NCBI RefSeq assembly: GCF_014805625.2
Contig: NW_023998415.1
Coordinates: 14,088,327 to 14,152,326, forward strand
DNA length: 64,000 nt
Direction of reading: 5' to 3'
From: Glossina fuscipes
Lineage: Eukaryota; Arthropoda; Insecta; Diptera; Glossinidae
A program made the translations under genes and the position numbers. The notes under the pieces are model-generated. The model was not told where the DNA came from. It worked only from the letters and a program-made list of their open reading frames with translations, and did not search any database. This document shows positions 1 through 13,307 of this stretch, in pieces. The stretch's first letter is position 1; every line of letters starts with the position of its first letter.

Positions 1-2816
1 ACAAAAGCCAGAAAGTCAATTGTCATATTTTTTTGTGTTTGATTTCTTTGGTACAATGTATTTTGGTTTTGGTTTCGTAGAGAGAATTTTGGATTTGTTT
101 ACTTTTCTATTGTTCGCATGCTGACCGCATGTTCCCTCTGGGGTTAGTCACTAGCCCTTTAGCAAAAATGGCTGAAAACAGAAACGTGAAATAAATTCTT
201 CCCCCCACCAGATAGAATATTAGGTCCAAACTATATATATATTTTGCATTTAATCAGTAGGCATCGAAAATGTTAACCTCATCGCTCGTTTCTGTTTGCT
301 GTTTTCGATATATTTAAATTTAATTATGTCGTTATTTTAATATTGAGTTTAAATCTCTTAAAGCAGTAAACTTATGCTTTTAGGAAATTGTGAAATCTTT
401 TGAGCGGCTAACAGAAAACAAATTAACTTCATTCCTAGCAAACTGTTGAAGACTTTATAGTACGTAGAAAAGTTATGGAAAAAAATGTTGTCTTAGTTAA
501 GTTGCAACAAATATCTGAGTAGAGTTACCAATTCCACAAAAAAAGTTTTTGGGTAGAATTATTAAAACATTCGAGATAATCATCGATATAGATTGTATGG
601 ATTAGTATATTGTACCGATTACCATATTTTCTACACACAATTAATTTATCTTTGACTATATATATTATACAGATAAAAAAAAATGAATCCAAAAATGACC
701 TTTTATCGATTTGTCAATCATGAAAGCAAGGTTAAAATAATGCACTCCTCAGAAAACTTTTCAGGAACCATTAATGTCTAGTGTTCATGTTCATTTGAAA
801 TACATAGGAATTTTAGTAAAGGATTAAGTTTAATTCTTCATACGTGTATATATTAATAGATATCTATTCATATTTACGACTTGCTTGTTGAGATTAGTAA
901 AACGTTCTTGTGGAATCTTTCTAATTGTACAGACGTTGTTTTCTTTGAAATTTATAGTTGTAGAAGTGAATTTATTAAAATTATTTTGGTTCAAATTACA
1001 ATCCAGATTTGTTTAGATGAAGGACACATCAAAGACACAAAAATAATAATAACATATAATAAGAATTTAATTGGGAGAAAAAAAAAGAAAATAGATAGCC
1101 GCACGCAAATGGATGTCATAAAGCGAAGTTTGCATTCTAAGGAAGGCATCAAAAGTGGACTGTTGAAAAAAATATCTACGAGCAGTTACGCATATTCTTT
1201 ATTTTTTAACTAATTTGTGGCCTTTCAGCATTATTAAATGACTAACCTAACAATACCACCCGGCGGTTAATCCCGTATGGAAAATTCAACTTGCGTTTTC
1301 AGCTGTTTTTACAAAATAGCTGAAAACGAAAGCGGAAGCCAACCTTCAGCAAGATGATTATCCCCCTGATTTTTTGCACTTTCTACTCTCACAACCTAAA
1401 CAAAAGAATCATTAAAAGAAATGTAAATAAGAGATAAATAATCTTTTGTAAAGATAATAACATAACCTTAATAAGTCGCGACTTAATAGGCGAACAAGCG
1501 AGATCAGCGTTTATGCTTGAGCCAAAGTATATCGACGTTTTTCATCGAATTTCATCTAAATATTTCAAAATTTGTAATCGAACAAAGAAGCACATGCATA
1601 TGCTTCGGAAAGATGCGTGAGCGGACAGATGTGTTTCAATCAGTTCGGAAAATGGTTCTGGTTTGAGCCGAGCCAATTTAATATATCTGTGCCAAAATCG
1701 CCGTAGGGTATAATATAAAATTTCATGACCGAATCAAGAAAAGCAAATTATGAATATTCACTTTAAACATGAAAAATCCATTACATAATATTAAAGTGTA
1801 AAGTTATTACTCGTATTTATTTGCTCATGCAATAGAGTGAAATACAAGAGATAACTAATTGACAAGACATTTTCTACAAAATTCAAAATACGAAATTATT
1901 ACGCACTTGTCGTGTTTCCGTTATCAATGACAGCAGTAATGCTGTTAATTAGCAGCCATTTGATTGCTTGCTCTCTCATTTCCATTATTTTTATGGCCGA
2001 AAATTCTGCTAATGATGCCTCACTCTCTCAGAAGCATAAACAAATCAATGCTTTTAAGTGAATATGCGCAACGGTATACACATATGCACATAAGTTTGCA
2101 TATACGGAAAACCCAAACAAATGGATGGAATAGAAATCTAAATTTTATGATCGCCAGGTGCTTCAGAAAAATTTCAAGGCGAAAGAAACGGCATGATCAT
2201 CTTGCTGACAATTTTTTTTAGACGGCAATTGTATCAAACTCTTCGTACTTTATCTCTATTTTATTACAATTAATTTTAATTAATGTAGGACAATCTTGGT
2301 AATGGATTCTTCAGGTTCGTCGGGCAGGTAAAGAATTGTGTTAATTTTTGTATTATCTAGAAAGATGACATATATTTTTCGAAACGTACCGAATAGACAG
2401 TATTTTAAGTGGCATCATCTTTTGTATTGAATAAGAATGTTATTGAACTTAGCTCTACATACATTGAATACAACTACCACAAATATTTTCAGCGATATGC
2501 TAATGGGGCAGATGGATAAAATTCATGCGGTTATACTTGTTTCCTACAAATATTAATTTTTTTTTTTTATTGATTCTACCTCATTTCTTATAATAATATA
2601 ATTTTTTTCTTCTAGGCAACTTTATACTATTACTAAGCAACTATACAGAGCCAAGCAACGCGTACATCACCGAAATAATATTATAACAATTGGTTAACGG
2701 CTTTTTGTTGCTTTCCTGCCAATTATAAAGAGGCTATCACTGCCATCATTGCTTGAATATACATGATATTAAACAATTAAAAGTAGCAGCAATACTTTAT
2801 ATAACCTATAATAGCA
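1..2816. other. intergenic, no gene recognised
   Basis: AT-rich sequence. The open frames here are short and have no codon bias or family resemblance that I can see. A small perfect inverted repeat (11-nt arms, 1294-1304 and 1318-1328) lies in the middle. An acceptor-like site (pyrimidine run then tag) near 2616 could begin a 5' UTR exon of the LITAF gene that starts at 2817; this is inference. Confidence 0.5.
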
Positions 2817-3280
2817 ATGAGTAAGGCTACAGGTCCACCACCTCCACAATATACGTACGTTCCACCACCATCCGCCCCTCCTTCCTATCAGGAAGCAGTG
2901 GGCGGTGTTAAACCAGTGGGACCATTTACGCCAGTTACAGCACCGACAACAGCTAACGCCGCCATTGTAACTACGGTGGTACCAATTGGCCGTACAGCCA
3001 CCCACATGATATGTCCTTCATGTCATGCTGAAATTGAAACAACTACACGCACTGAACCCGGAATGATTGCATATTTGTCTGGTTTTGTAATTGCTTTGCT
3101 GGGGTAAGAGTAATGCTTAATATCCTTTTATAAGATGATTTAAATAAAACTTTCTACCTTTAATGTTCTAACAGATGTTGGCTGGGGTGTTGTCTGATAC
3201 CGTGTTGCATTGACGAGTGTATGGACGTGCATCACACATGCCCCAACTGCAAGGCATACCTGGGCCGCTATCGTCGATAA
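2817..3280 (+). CDS. LITAF-domain membrane protein, copy 1 (two exons)
   Basis: Small LITAF/SIMPLE-family protein of about 130 aa. Exons are 2817-3103 and 3175-3280; the intron has a GT donor (GGGTAAGAG context) and a taacag acceptor and splits a Gly codon in phase 2. The N-terminal half is Pro-rich with two PPxY motifs (PPQY, PPSY at about residues 9-24), which in this family bind WW domains of Nedd4-type ligases. The LITAF domain follows: CPSC at residues 66-69, a hydrophobic Cys-rich stretch across the splice junction (CWLGCC, then CC), and HHTCPNC before the C-terminal LGRYRR. The paired Cys motifs bind zinc and the hydrophobic segment inserts in the membrane; known members sit on late endosomes and lysosomes. 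It is the most canonical of the three tandem copies. A possible poly(A) signal ATTAAA is at 3440. Family assignment is secure; the individual orthologue is not identified. Confidence 0.88.
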
Positions 3281-4315
3281 ACCGGCTTTTCTAATAACCA
3301 ACGTAACACGTTTATCATTCGCAAGCGGATTTTTCCTTTATTTCTCTAATTTTATGCTTAGTACAAGTATAGCCAGCAGATGAATACGACAAACGTACCC
3401 TCGATGTTTGCCGCAATCATCTTGTTTCCTTTAAAACATATTAAAGTAAATTTACTTTTAATCGAAAGAATGCTTCTACGACGAAACTTCTAATTATTAT
3501 TCTTATTGTTATATTAATCTTTTTCTTATTGTTATTTTATTTGTCTCCTATAAATTTGAATTTCTTATCTACTTCATATATTGACAGCTGGAAACTGATA
3601 TACTTACAAAGATAGATATTTTGCACAATTATAAAGAAATTGCTCAAATTTTTTAATATATTTTATATGACTAAATTATCTTTAAAATAATACACTTTTC
3701 TTATACCATTATGCAACATATGCAATGCATGACTCAATATACATTGGCGTGATTAAGTGAGAAATTGAGTAACAAAATTTTTTGGAATAAACGTAAGCTT
3801 TTAATAAATTACAAGCATTTAATTTCGATATTGAGGCAAGTCGGCCTTTTTTTTATTATGCGTAAAGTTAATTCTACAAAGATGTGGGACGGACTGGGGG
3901 ATACAACGTTAATTGATGTTTAAATAAAACAGACATTAAGGACCGACACGCAAGGTGAGTACACATGGGATGGTCGTCGACGATTTTGTCCTTTTGTTTA
4001 TTTTCCATGACAATAGGAATTTTTGATGAATCTAAAAAAAAGATAATTAAAAATCTTGCATAAAATAATTTTTTAAGATATTAGAGAGCAGCAACGAGAA
4101 TGAGAAACTAAATTACGGCGAGCTTAACCAAGATGAGCTTGGTAGTCTCTTATGAGAGTCATGGATATAATTAGATGCTATCGTTTTTGTTTCTAGTTTA
4201 AATGCATTTATTTATCTAAACAAGTTATATATAAAAGCAAGTGAAGCACTTTAGTGGAACAAGGAGATGGGTCTATATCAAGTCCTCCTGGGTGTTGCAT
4301 ACATTCCCACCATTG
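3281..4315. other. 3' flank of LITAF copy 1, non-coding
   Basis: AT-rich with no convincing reading frame. It contains candidate poly(A) signals for copy 1 (ATTAAA at 3440 and a later AATAAA near 3785). Nothing else recognised. Confidence 0.45.
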
Positions 4316-6500
4316 TTATTATTATTATTATTATAATTTGGGACTAATGAAATAAATTTTTAGACTAAACGAAAAAACATTGAGCACTAACAACCCAGGC
4401 TATCGGGGTCTAATTTATAAACCTACGTTAGATATTCAGCCTAACAGTTTTAATAAAGTAATATATTGTGTTGATATTCTGTTCCGTAGCTGATTTTAGA
4501 ATGTCCATAGGATTACTCGTTCCAAATGGAATAGAAACAGTTAAGGCAGTCACAGAGAATGCGCTTTATAGTGACAATTTGTCCACAATTGCAGATTGCA
4601 GGAGGAAGACTTCTTTAAGATCCATTGGTGAGATGCAATTATATGGCTAAGGAAAATTCTTGAAAATGCTTGGATCTTGGTTTTCTCAACATTTGTTGGA
4701 TATAAAGGTGGAATTAATTGACGGTTAATAGAGAGTAGTGCTGATGATGGCATTGTAGATTTCCTTCCATAATATTCTCCTTAACTTTTCTTCCAATATA
4801 TCTTTGAAGATCCAGCATATTTTGCCGCGCGATCAGCTTGCTCATTTCCCAATAAACTGATATGACTTGTGATCCAAAGCAATTAAATTTTTTCGCCAGG
4901 TGTTGTAATGATATTCTTTAATGCGTTGATGGTGGTCCATCTCGAAGTCGAAGGATTCCGTATACCTTTTAATACAGACAAACTATTAGTAACAGCGACG
5001 GTTTTGAGTTTGTCTTTATGGGAAAGGTTCCCAGCGTAAAGGATAGCACTGAGGACTTCAATTTTGAAAATTCTTGAAATATGCGATTGAGAGGTAGCTG
5101 TCCTAAAGCATCTACCACGGTACAAGCAGGTGCTGGATCGGAAGATCTTGAGCCATCTAAGTACAAAAGATTCCAACCGTTATTCTCCAGCAGTTGGGTT
5201 TTTTCACCAATTAGATTCCTAAAGAAGTAACTTGGAATGTCTTTTTTCTTGTACATAGACAGCAAAATGTCAAAAGAATAGTCTTTCAAAACCCATGCGG
5301 GTTTAAGACCAAAATAGCGGTAAATTTTTAGGGGAATATTCAATTCCTTTGCGACGTACAAGCAATGGTCAGTTGTCGAATTTTCTTGGCAATAATAATC
5401 TTTCTCACAAATTCACCGAGAATAAGTTTGTTTGAAATAAGAGGCTTGAGGACAATTTTAGCTTTTAACTAATAAAGTCTATTTTCTAAAGCTGGGAGAT
5501 CAGTTTCAATTGTATTATTGCTGATGGGCATCGTCCAAAAAGCATAGCAACTTACTCTAAGGACTTGGTGATAGATCGATTTAAGTATGTCGACATTAGG
5601 TTTGCTGCTTTTGCAACAAATTATCAAAGCATAGTTAATCTTGCTTAAAAGTAGCATTTTGATAAGATAAGCAATGGTGTTAATGGGTGCATGGCTTTTC
5701 CAAGCAACGTATTGTATGAAATTCACCTTTGTTAAAATAAAATTTTTTAACCGAAGACAGTATTTTCCAACAATGTTTGTTGGAAAACGTGAGCCCGAGA
5801 ATATGGAACGTCTGCACATTTTGTATTAGTAAGTCATTAATAGGCATCAGTCGATGTTCGCCATCACATATTTGCTTTCGACAAATGTGCATTTTTTTTG
5901 ATTTTTATATAGAAATTTTAGCGCCTGACGAGTTTGCCCATGTGGAGATCTCTCGTGCAATATATTCGAGGATGTTGATTGCCTTCGTGCTATATTTTTT
6001 TTTTTTTTTATATCTATAGATCGTCCGCGTAGAGACTGTGTTCGGATCGCGGTACACGCAAAGAATTTTGTTAATTTCATTGAAAGCGATCTAAAAAGCG
6101 TGTCAGAAAGAGGAGATACTTATGAAACTGTAATTTAAAACGGCCGATGCGACATGAATGATTTGATGTAGTTGAAGAATTTGGATCCAACATTCCTCGA
6201 TTTCATAAGGCTTTAAATAACATGAAAATCATCTCTGTCAAATGCTTTTTCGCAAACACTTGAGAGAATCATTACATAATTCCGTTCAGAAATTGCTTTG
6301 GTTATAAAATAATCAATATAGAAAAGAGCGTCTACCCGACTTGAAACCAACTTGTTGTTTTGTAATAAGGTTTTTGGACTCAAGAAATCAAGATTATCTA
6401 GATGCTATAATCTTTTGTAATGCTTTTGGTAGCCAAGATAAAAAATATATTGAGCAATAGTCCGATGCGATGGAGATATTTTTTGACTTTGAAATTGGAT
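4316..6500 (-). mobile_element. degenerate non-LTR retrotransposon (I/jockey-type, RT plus RNase H)
   Basis: Read on the minus strand, broken frames carry the ordered hallmarks of a LINE ORF2. A QQVGFKSG motif lies at about 6328-6360 (the usual QxGFR.G box). SLYADDL at 6017-6037 is the reverse transcriptase active-site box. HILGLTFSNKHCWK lies near 5770-5810. A thumb-like region at 5469-5700 ends in LPALENRLY. RNase H follows: YLDGS near 5160, IEVLSAIL near 5060, TNSLSVL near 4980 (an Asp-to-Asn change at the usual catalytic position) and SHISLLGNEQAD at about 4825-4870. Frameshifts and stops separate these pieces, so the copy is dead. A trinucleotide (ATT)n run at 4316-4335 would be a (TAA)n 3' tail in this orientation, as in I elements. 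The 5' end is not defined; the upper limit is approximate. Confidence 0.82.
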
Positions 6501-8029
6501 CAACTACAGCCAGTTTCCACATGTAGGGTATATAGTAAGCGGATATAGTAAGCTTTTCAGAAAATACTTTTTTTATGCATCTAACGGGTGCTTTGAACCA
6601 TCTGCCTTAAAGTATTTTTTTTCTTTCAAATTTTGTGTCTCCAAGCGTTACGAGAAGACATCCGTTGTCAAATGAGCATATATACAAAATCTCTATATCC
6701 TATGACTTCTGACTTCCTTAATGCACTAATAAATAGATTTGAAAAATTTTTATGCTCATTTAAAAGCATTTTCATACAAAAAGTACTCGTATAACTTCAT
6801 TAGACGATTGTTAAGATATGAGGCTGAGAGCGATTCATAAATTTATGAGAGAAACTTGCACTAGGGAGTATTTTAGTCAAACCATATTTAATTGTATCAT
6901 AAGCGACCGTGATGGCCTTTTTCCTATATTGTACTTTATGTACAAATTCGTCACAAGACTATCGTGCGTTAGGGATGTCGGCAAACTCATAACATATAGC
7001 TTATTCCTTTAATTCATAATAGGCTTATGGCTTTTCAGCAAAACAACATATGTTTAATGATTGTGACCAGTTCACGTTTTGGTTTGCTGACATGTTTCTT
7101 CTAATAGCCATAGTCAACTTTAAACGCATTTATTAACCCACTAAGCCAAAACAATCTATCAAGGGATCTTGAAGTCTCGCAAAGGACGCGCTGTTTACTC
7201 TTTAGAGCCTTATTTTTAAATCGAAAAATTAGAGAAAGTAAAAGTTTATATGCAAGTTACTCTTCTCTGATTGACCCTAAGTTTTTTCTAATTTCTTCGA
7301 AATGCTTCTTCTAATTTTTTCTAAATTCTTTCCGAACATGTATGTGTGAGTAACGCTTACGCGCTATATATATATATATCCGTTTCGATTGTTGACTTTT
7401 ACAATGTTCGAGGCAATCGTATTGAAAGAGAGGCATGCACCTTCTTCTTTACAGAGCCTTAATGCTATTTGCCTGCTTTGACTTTTGAAAAAATACAAAA
7501 AAAAAAATTATATGAATAAGTGAATAAGTTTAATTGAGCCGGGGAAAATGTGTTAAATTGAAAACGTTTGCAGATATTTGCGTTAGTGCAAGAACGGTTC
7601 CTTTTAAAAGAATTCTTAAGAAGGACCAAAAATTTTCTATTTGTTCTGGAATTTTTACACTTTATTTTAGTAAAAAGAAAATTTAAGAAAAAAGTTCGAT
7701 GAATGAATTTAGAAAAGTCTACAGGGCAATAAAGTTTCGAATAATCGTAGATACGAACTGCAATCATAGCCATGCAGAGCAAACAAGCTATGTCATTAAT
7801 TCGCCAACTTATGTAAACTCATTTTTATTATTTTTTACACATTACACGTGATATAGAAAATATGATTGGTTTATTTAATTTTTACCTTCTCGTGTTAGAG
7901 AATCCTTGCAGTGCATGCTTTCAAAATTTATTCCACAAGTGAGAAAAAAATACATCGAATGATACGAGACGCCTTACTATTGTAAGCGCGTTAACTGAAA
8001 TACATCTGGGAGGTCTGTGAATAGAAGAA
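6501..8029. other. intergenic, no gene recognised
   Basis: AT-rich spacer between the LINE remnant and LITAF copy 2. It may include decayed 5' LINE sequence. A short TA run is near 7370. No supported coding frame. Confidence 0.45.
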
Positions 8030-8420
<391 letters not shown>

Positions 8421-8684
8421 AGTTTTTCCCTACAGCAGCACATACCATTTGCGAGACAGCATCGTATTTTGCTTACGTTTTCAATTACAAAGAAAAGGAA
8501 TATTGATTAATCGAATATCGATTATTCTAACTCTGATTGTTTTGCAGAAAAAAAATTGTACTCTACAGGACAATCGTGTTTACGTTGATTTTATTTGAAA
8601 GTCTCATATTGATTATGGACTGTAGACATGTGTAAAAATATAAGTAAAGAATATATTTATCGATTTACATTCTAAATCCATTCA

Positions 8685-8690
8685 AATAAA
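8685..8690 (+). terminator. poly(A) signal AATAAA, LITAF copy 2
   Basis: AATAAA on the coding strand about 265 nt past the stop of LITAF copy 2. Assigned by position only. Confidence 0.45.
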
Positions 8691-10565
8691 CGGTATTCGA
8701 AAAATCAGCTATCGTTTTCCTTTGATAATTCCCAAAGGTTTCCAAGGAAGCAATGTATAAGTGTATCCCAATAGATTTTTGTACTTTTTGAGATAATAAG
8801 CAAAAATACTTAAAATTATTCATTTGTCAGTATCGACAAATATTCGTTTACGATCTGGATATATTCACAACAGCAGTTATTCAAATAATTGTTACCGATA
8901 TAAAAATATAGACTTCCTATGTCCATAGTATGATAGTAAACAAAAAGCTGACACAATAAGGATCAAATGTTTTTTAAAGCGCAATAACTAGTATTAAGTA
9001 TTTAAGAGGCTTTTTGGGAATTAACAAATCGTGGGGGCTTGACATAACGCAGCTTCGTTTATACATCCAGGGCTGGGGGAAGTATCTAAATTATAGATTT
9101 TTCATAAAATACGAGATAAATTTAGTTTATAGTTTATTTATATATATTTATAACTTACAAATTTATAATATGAATGTGTCCCTAAGACGTAGAAATATTA
9201 GTCTAGCTCCATTATATTAGTCACCATAGGTCTAAAAACAATAATGCGTTATTCCCAAAGAAAAAGGAAATCAGCAATAATGTAAGCAAGAAATATTGCG
9301 CAACAACCGTAAGAAAATTTTTATAAAAGCAAAATGAATTTTTGATTGATTAATGAAATAAAGAATGAAGACAAATGACTTTAAAAGAAGGAGAACGGAG
9401 GAGGACTTCACGTGCTAAAACAAAATAAAAGATTGGTTCTAATTATTTGGATTTGATAAATATATATAAAATTGGAAATGATTCGCCTTTATTTTCTGGC
9501 GTGTTTCTTTTAATTTCGTTTTATTTCATCATATGAACCACAAATTCCCACAAACTGTCTTGTAAAAATTTGGCAAAGTTCAAATCATTTCCCAAAAATA
9601 AGGATTATTGCGTTAAGTGCTTAGTCGAACTCTGTAAGCAATTACTGGAGTGTACCACTTTCCCATAAATATCATTCTAGCGACATTTGGTAATGAAATC
9701 CAACGAAAAAATCTCTTCGATTGTTGGCAACCCAGCTCGAATTTTTATCAACGTTACCGTTTGAAAATAAGTGTACAATTTTCTAGTCACCAGAATTTCA
9801 ATCAAAATTCATTTGGAAAACGTGTTACAATTAAAATAAACGTGTAGTCAAATACACGCAGTAAGGATTGCTTTAGACATACGATGGGCTAAGCTAACTG
9901 CAATAATAAAAATACTTTCTGAAGTTGTTGTAGTTGTAAAACAATTTCAATCTTTATAGTGATTCAGTTTGTTGTTCAAGCATAGCAAATACGCGAAAAA
10001 ATTTTATTTAGTCCAATTTTAATCTTATAATAAGACCGTTAAGATTTAACACCGAATTCAAAAAAGTTATTAATAAGTTAAACGATCATATTCGTCCTTA
10101 GCAAATTTTGATATGTTGTACATTTTTTTGTCTGTGAATAGGGAAATGTTATGTAATGTTATGTTTGAGACCTCAGTTAGAACTAAAAGATCAACTCGCT
10201 ACATCAATCCATCATATGCAAAATGTGTTGTTATATAATTTGGTAGCGCATTTTGGGCAGTCACTTAATACGGGTTTTTGTTGTGCGTGTCGAAAATTAT
10301 AAATTTGAAGTGATTTTTTTAATAAAATACTATTTCAATGCAGGTCCAAAATACCGCAGCCGTGGTTTGCTGAAATCGTAATCCTAAAATATGATGAATA
10401 TTGTCGTAACATATGTGCAAATGCATACTGTACTAGGCAGGGCTAAAATGCAACTCGTCAACAGGGAGGATTTTTAACAGCGAACTGATAAATGCAGATC
10501 ACTTATTTTTAACGATCTGTCGACCATTGAAGAAGTCTACTATATAGCACGGATCCACATAAATA
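8691..10565. other. intergenic, no gene recognised
   Basis: AT-rich, with only short frames lacking family resemblance. Nothing recognised. Confidence 0.45.
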
Positions 10566-10830
10566 GCCGAGTTGGTAAGAATCGTGAAAACCACGTCTCT
10601 GTTCAAATCTCAATACGGCAAAATTTACTTTGGTCGTAGTTACTGTCAATGCTTACTCGGTAAAGCCATAGCATTTATCGATGTTGCACGTAAGCACACT
10701 TTTCCCACCGCTTTCCGACCGTCTCCGAATTCTACAAATGTGGGACATCGTCTGAGTGATTTGGTCGCCACACGGACTTCACGCCGTCAGACTCTCATTT
10801 GTATCAACTTCTGCTGAGCGTCCTATGTGA
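10566..10830 (+). mobile_element. tRNA-derived SINE copy
   Basis: One of three related copies in the window. The head resembles a tRNA (gagttggtaagaatcgtg, then gttcaaatctcaatac at 10601, an RNA polymerase III B-box-like core). The body motif tttggtcgtag...taaagccatagcatttatcgat aligns with the copies near 28.7 kb and 59.0 kb. The distal part (gggacatcgtctgagtgattt) matches ggggacatcccccgagtgatt in the 59-kb copy. No coding capacity. Boundaries are approximate. Confidence 0.7.
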
Positions 10831-11787
10831 CATTAAGTCAGTTTCGAAGAAAGCCTGTAAAGGACACTTGACCCGGGTTCTCCACCTGGCAAACACAAAA
10901 GTTTATTAATAATAAACATTTTTCCTATCGTAACAGCTGTTACATCTTGCAAAATCGTAGTGAATAGCGATAAACGTCAGAAAGGAAAAAATGAAAAGTA
11001 TTTCTTATCCGAACGTATTGCAAACTATTTAAGCCCGAAATCTCTATTTCGTTCTTTCTCATTTTGGTTAATTTCGAAAGTAGACTTTTCCAATGTGTAT
11101 TGGGTTAAATTTTCGCTTGTATTACTTAGAAATCAAATATTAGTATCATTATCCCGAGAATGCTTTCGAGATTCGAACTTTCGAGCTAGATAAAGTGAAG
11201 AAACGAAACCCTAAAATAATGAAAACTTTTAATGCAGTAAAGTTGCAATTTTACCTGTACCTTACGGCTTGTATCTAAATACACTGACCCCAATAGTACA
11301 GCTCTGATTAGTTACGATGCAAATGTCAAGATATGTAAGCGCGAATTGGCTAAGTTTTACCCGCTGAAGAAGCAATACTTTCTACGTCAGTTATTATTTA
11401 TCGAAAAGTCATAAAGAAGATGGGCCAATTAGCATGTCGTCATTTGTAACAAAAGACTCATATGGGTTTTATATACAAAGCCTGGAAACTTGCAATTTGA
11501 AATATCACCCGAAATTTGAAACCAAAAACTTATAATAAAATATCTTGAAAAAAAATTAAAAAAAGTGAGAAAAAAGGCCTATCATCTAGAATATGTCGAA
11601 GGCATTAGATAATATTACAAATTCGGTATGGAAGTAGTTTATAATTAAAAAATAAAAATTCCTATGTATATGGGAATATGTCTTTTTTACTTTTATGATA
11701 ATTATTTTGCTTTCTTTTTTAAAGTAAGTAGCAGTAACGGAAACTCAGAAAAACCAAAAGTCGTTGCGTTATTCACGATTTTTAACT
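10831..11787. other. intergenic spacer upstream of LITAF copy 3
   Basis: AT-rich and without a recognised gene. An open frame precedes the ATG of LITAF copy 3 without an in-frame ATG of its own, so the start at 11788 was preferred. Confidence 0.4.
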
Positions 11788-12151
11788 ATGGCAAAATTAA
11801 TGCATTTTCGAAAGGAAAACAAAAGAGAGGAGGAAATCAAATTCTTTCAGATTGATGAAGTTGAATTTGACGACGTGCCTCTTAACGTAATATGTCCAGC
11901 ATGTTTAAGTAAAGTTGAAACAAAAGTGACTTATATACCCGGTTTATGCGCATTTTTGGTGTTTTTCGGCTTTACAATCTGTGGGTATGCTACCTACACC
12001 TTCATCCGTTTCTTCATTTTTATTATTATTTGATTTTTTCAGATGTTGGTGTGGTTGCTGTCTATTGCCATTTTTTACTAACAATTTTAAAGATATTCAC
12101 CACACCTGCCCCAGCTGCAATACTTTTCTAGGTCGCTGGAAAAAAATTTAA
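11788..12151 (+). CDS. LITAF-domain membrane protein, copy 3 (two exons)
   Basis: Third tandem LITAF-family gene, about 101 aa. Exons are 11788-11984 and 12043-12151, with a 58-nt GT-AG intron splitting the same Gly codon in phase 2 as in copies 1 and 2. The Pro-rich tail and PPxY motifs are gone; the N-terminus is charged instead (KENKREEEIK). CPAC lies at residues 36-39. The hydrophobic part GLCAFLVFFGFTICG runs into CWCGCC across the junction, and the second half-site is HHTCPSC, ending LGRWKKI. The second CC pair seen in copy 1 is FF here. The intact frame, splice sites and zinc motifs suggest a functional gene. A possible AATAAA is at 12362. The first in-frame ATG was taken as start. Confidence 0.83.
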
Positions 12152-13307
12152 AAATTTTTTTGTTGTAATATTTTGAATTAAGTTATATTAAAAAAAAAAA
12201 AAAAAAAATATATATATATAATATTAAAAAAGTTACAATAACTTCCGAACTTATAACGGCTGAGCTGTCCTTAATAATATTTCTGCATAATACATTTACT
12301 CGCTTCTCGTATATATCTTTTCGGTTTGTACGACACGGTATTCTGTACTCTTTAAGATAATAATAAAGAGAGAGAGAGAGAGAGAGAGAAAAAATCCACT
12401 TTTTTTTTTAATTCATGGCCTCGGTATATATATACTTGTCTGTCATATTTCACATACAGGACATAAACAATGAAGTTTTCAGTTTATTCAAATTGTTTCA
12501 GTTTTCCAATTCCGCTGATAAACGCAAGCGTATCAGGTCTATTTTCAAGCCCCACCTGTGAAATTATACGTATTAATTTCCATTTTTATTATTATATATG
12601 GTAGCCGAGGTGTAAAGTAATGCCCATATTAAAGTAATATTCGTAAATGAAAAATCGCAAATTGAAAATCTTGTAACTCAAACGAATATACAAGAATAGA
12701 AATATATTTTTGCTAATTTTAAACCGATACAGTGATTGACAAGGATCGCTTATTTCATAAAATTTTATGTCGTACTAAAAAAAAGAAAAAAACTTGAATA
12801 AAATATATTTATTATGTCTTTGGTTGGCTTATATTATATTATTGTGTGGCCCTTAAATCGGAATGCACACTTTTAAGCTTCTGCTTGCAAGGGATGTCGA
12901 ACAATAGAGATAGTTAATTGATAATGGCTTGCCACTACAATAATTAAAATTATTATTAATTTTGCGGTCTTCTTGCGGTCGGTTTTATATCTCAATCGGC
13001 AGGGAAGTATTTATCATTTAGGTGGCGACACTGTTTCATTATCGTAATTTCATATTTTTTTTATGTCGTAATTTTAAATTTGTTTACGAAAAATCGTGTA
13101 AGGCAACACGATGATACACGAATAGAATGTGTAAAAATGTGAAAAAAGATTAGAAGAATTTTTCATTTTGACAGGTTAACAAATTAAATAGAAAAATAAA
13201 AGCAAAAAACTTTTTTTTATTTTGAGAGGATTTTTTTTAAACATTTTAAATTGGTGAAGTGTTTTGAAAAATCGCTAATTTAACTGATATTAATAAAATA
13301 GTGAACC
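12152..13307. other. intergenic spacer with simple repeats
   Basis: Contains an A-rich/TA run (12188-12220) and an AG microsatellite (about 12367-12389). No coding sequence recognised. It should include the promoter and 5' UTR of the Myb/SANT-like gene starting at 13308, but no core promoter motif is clear. Confidence 0.45.
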
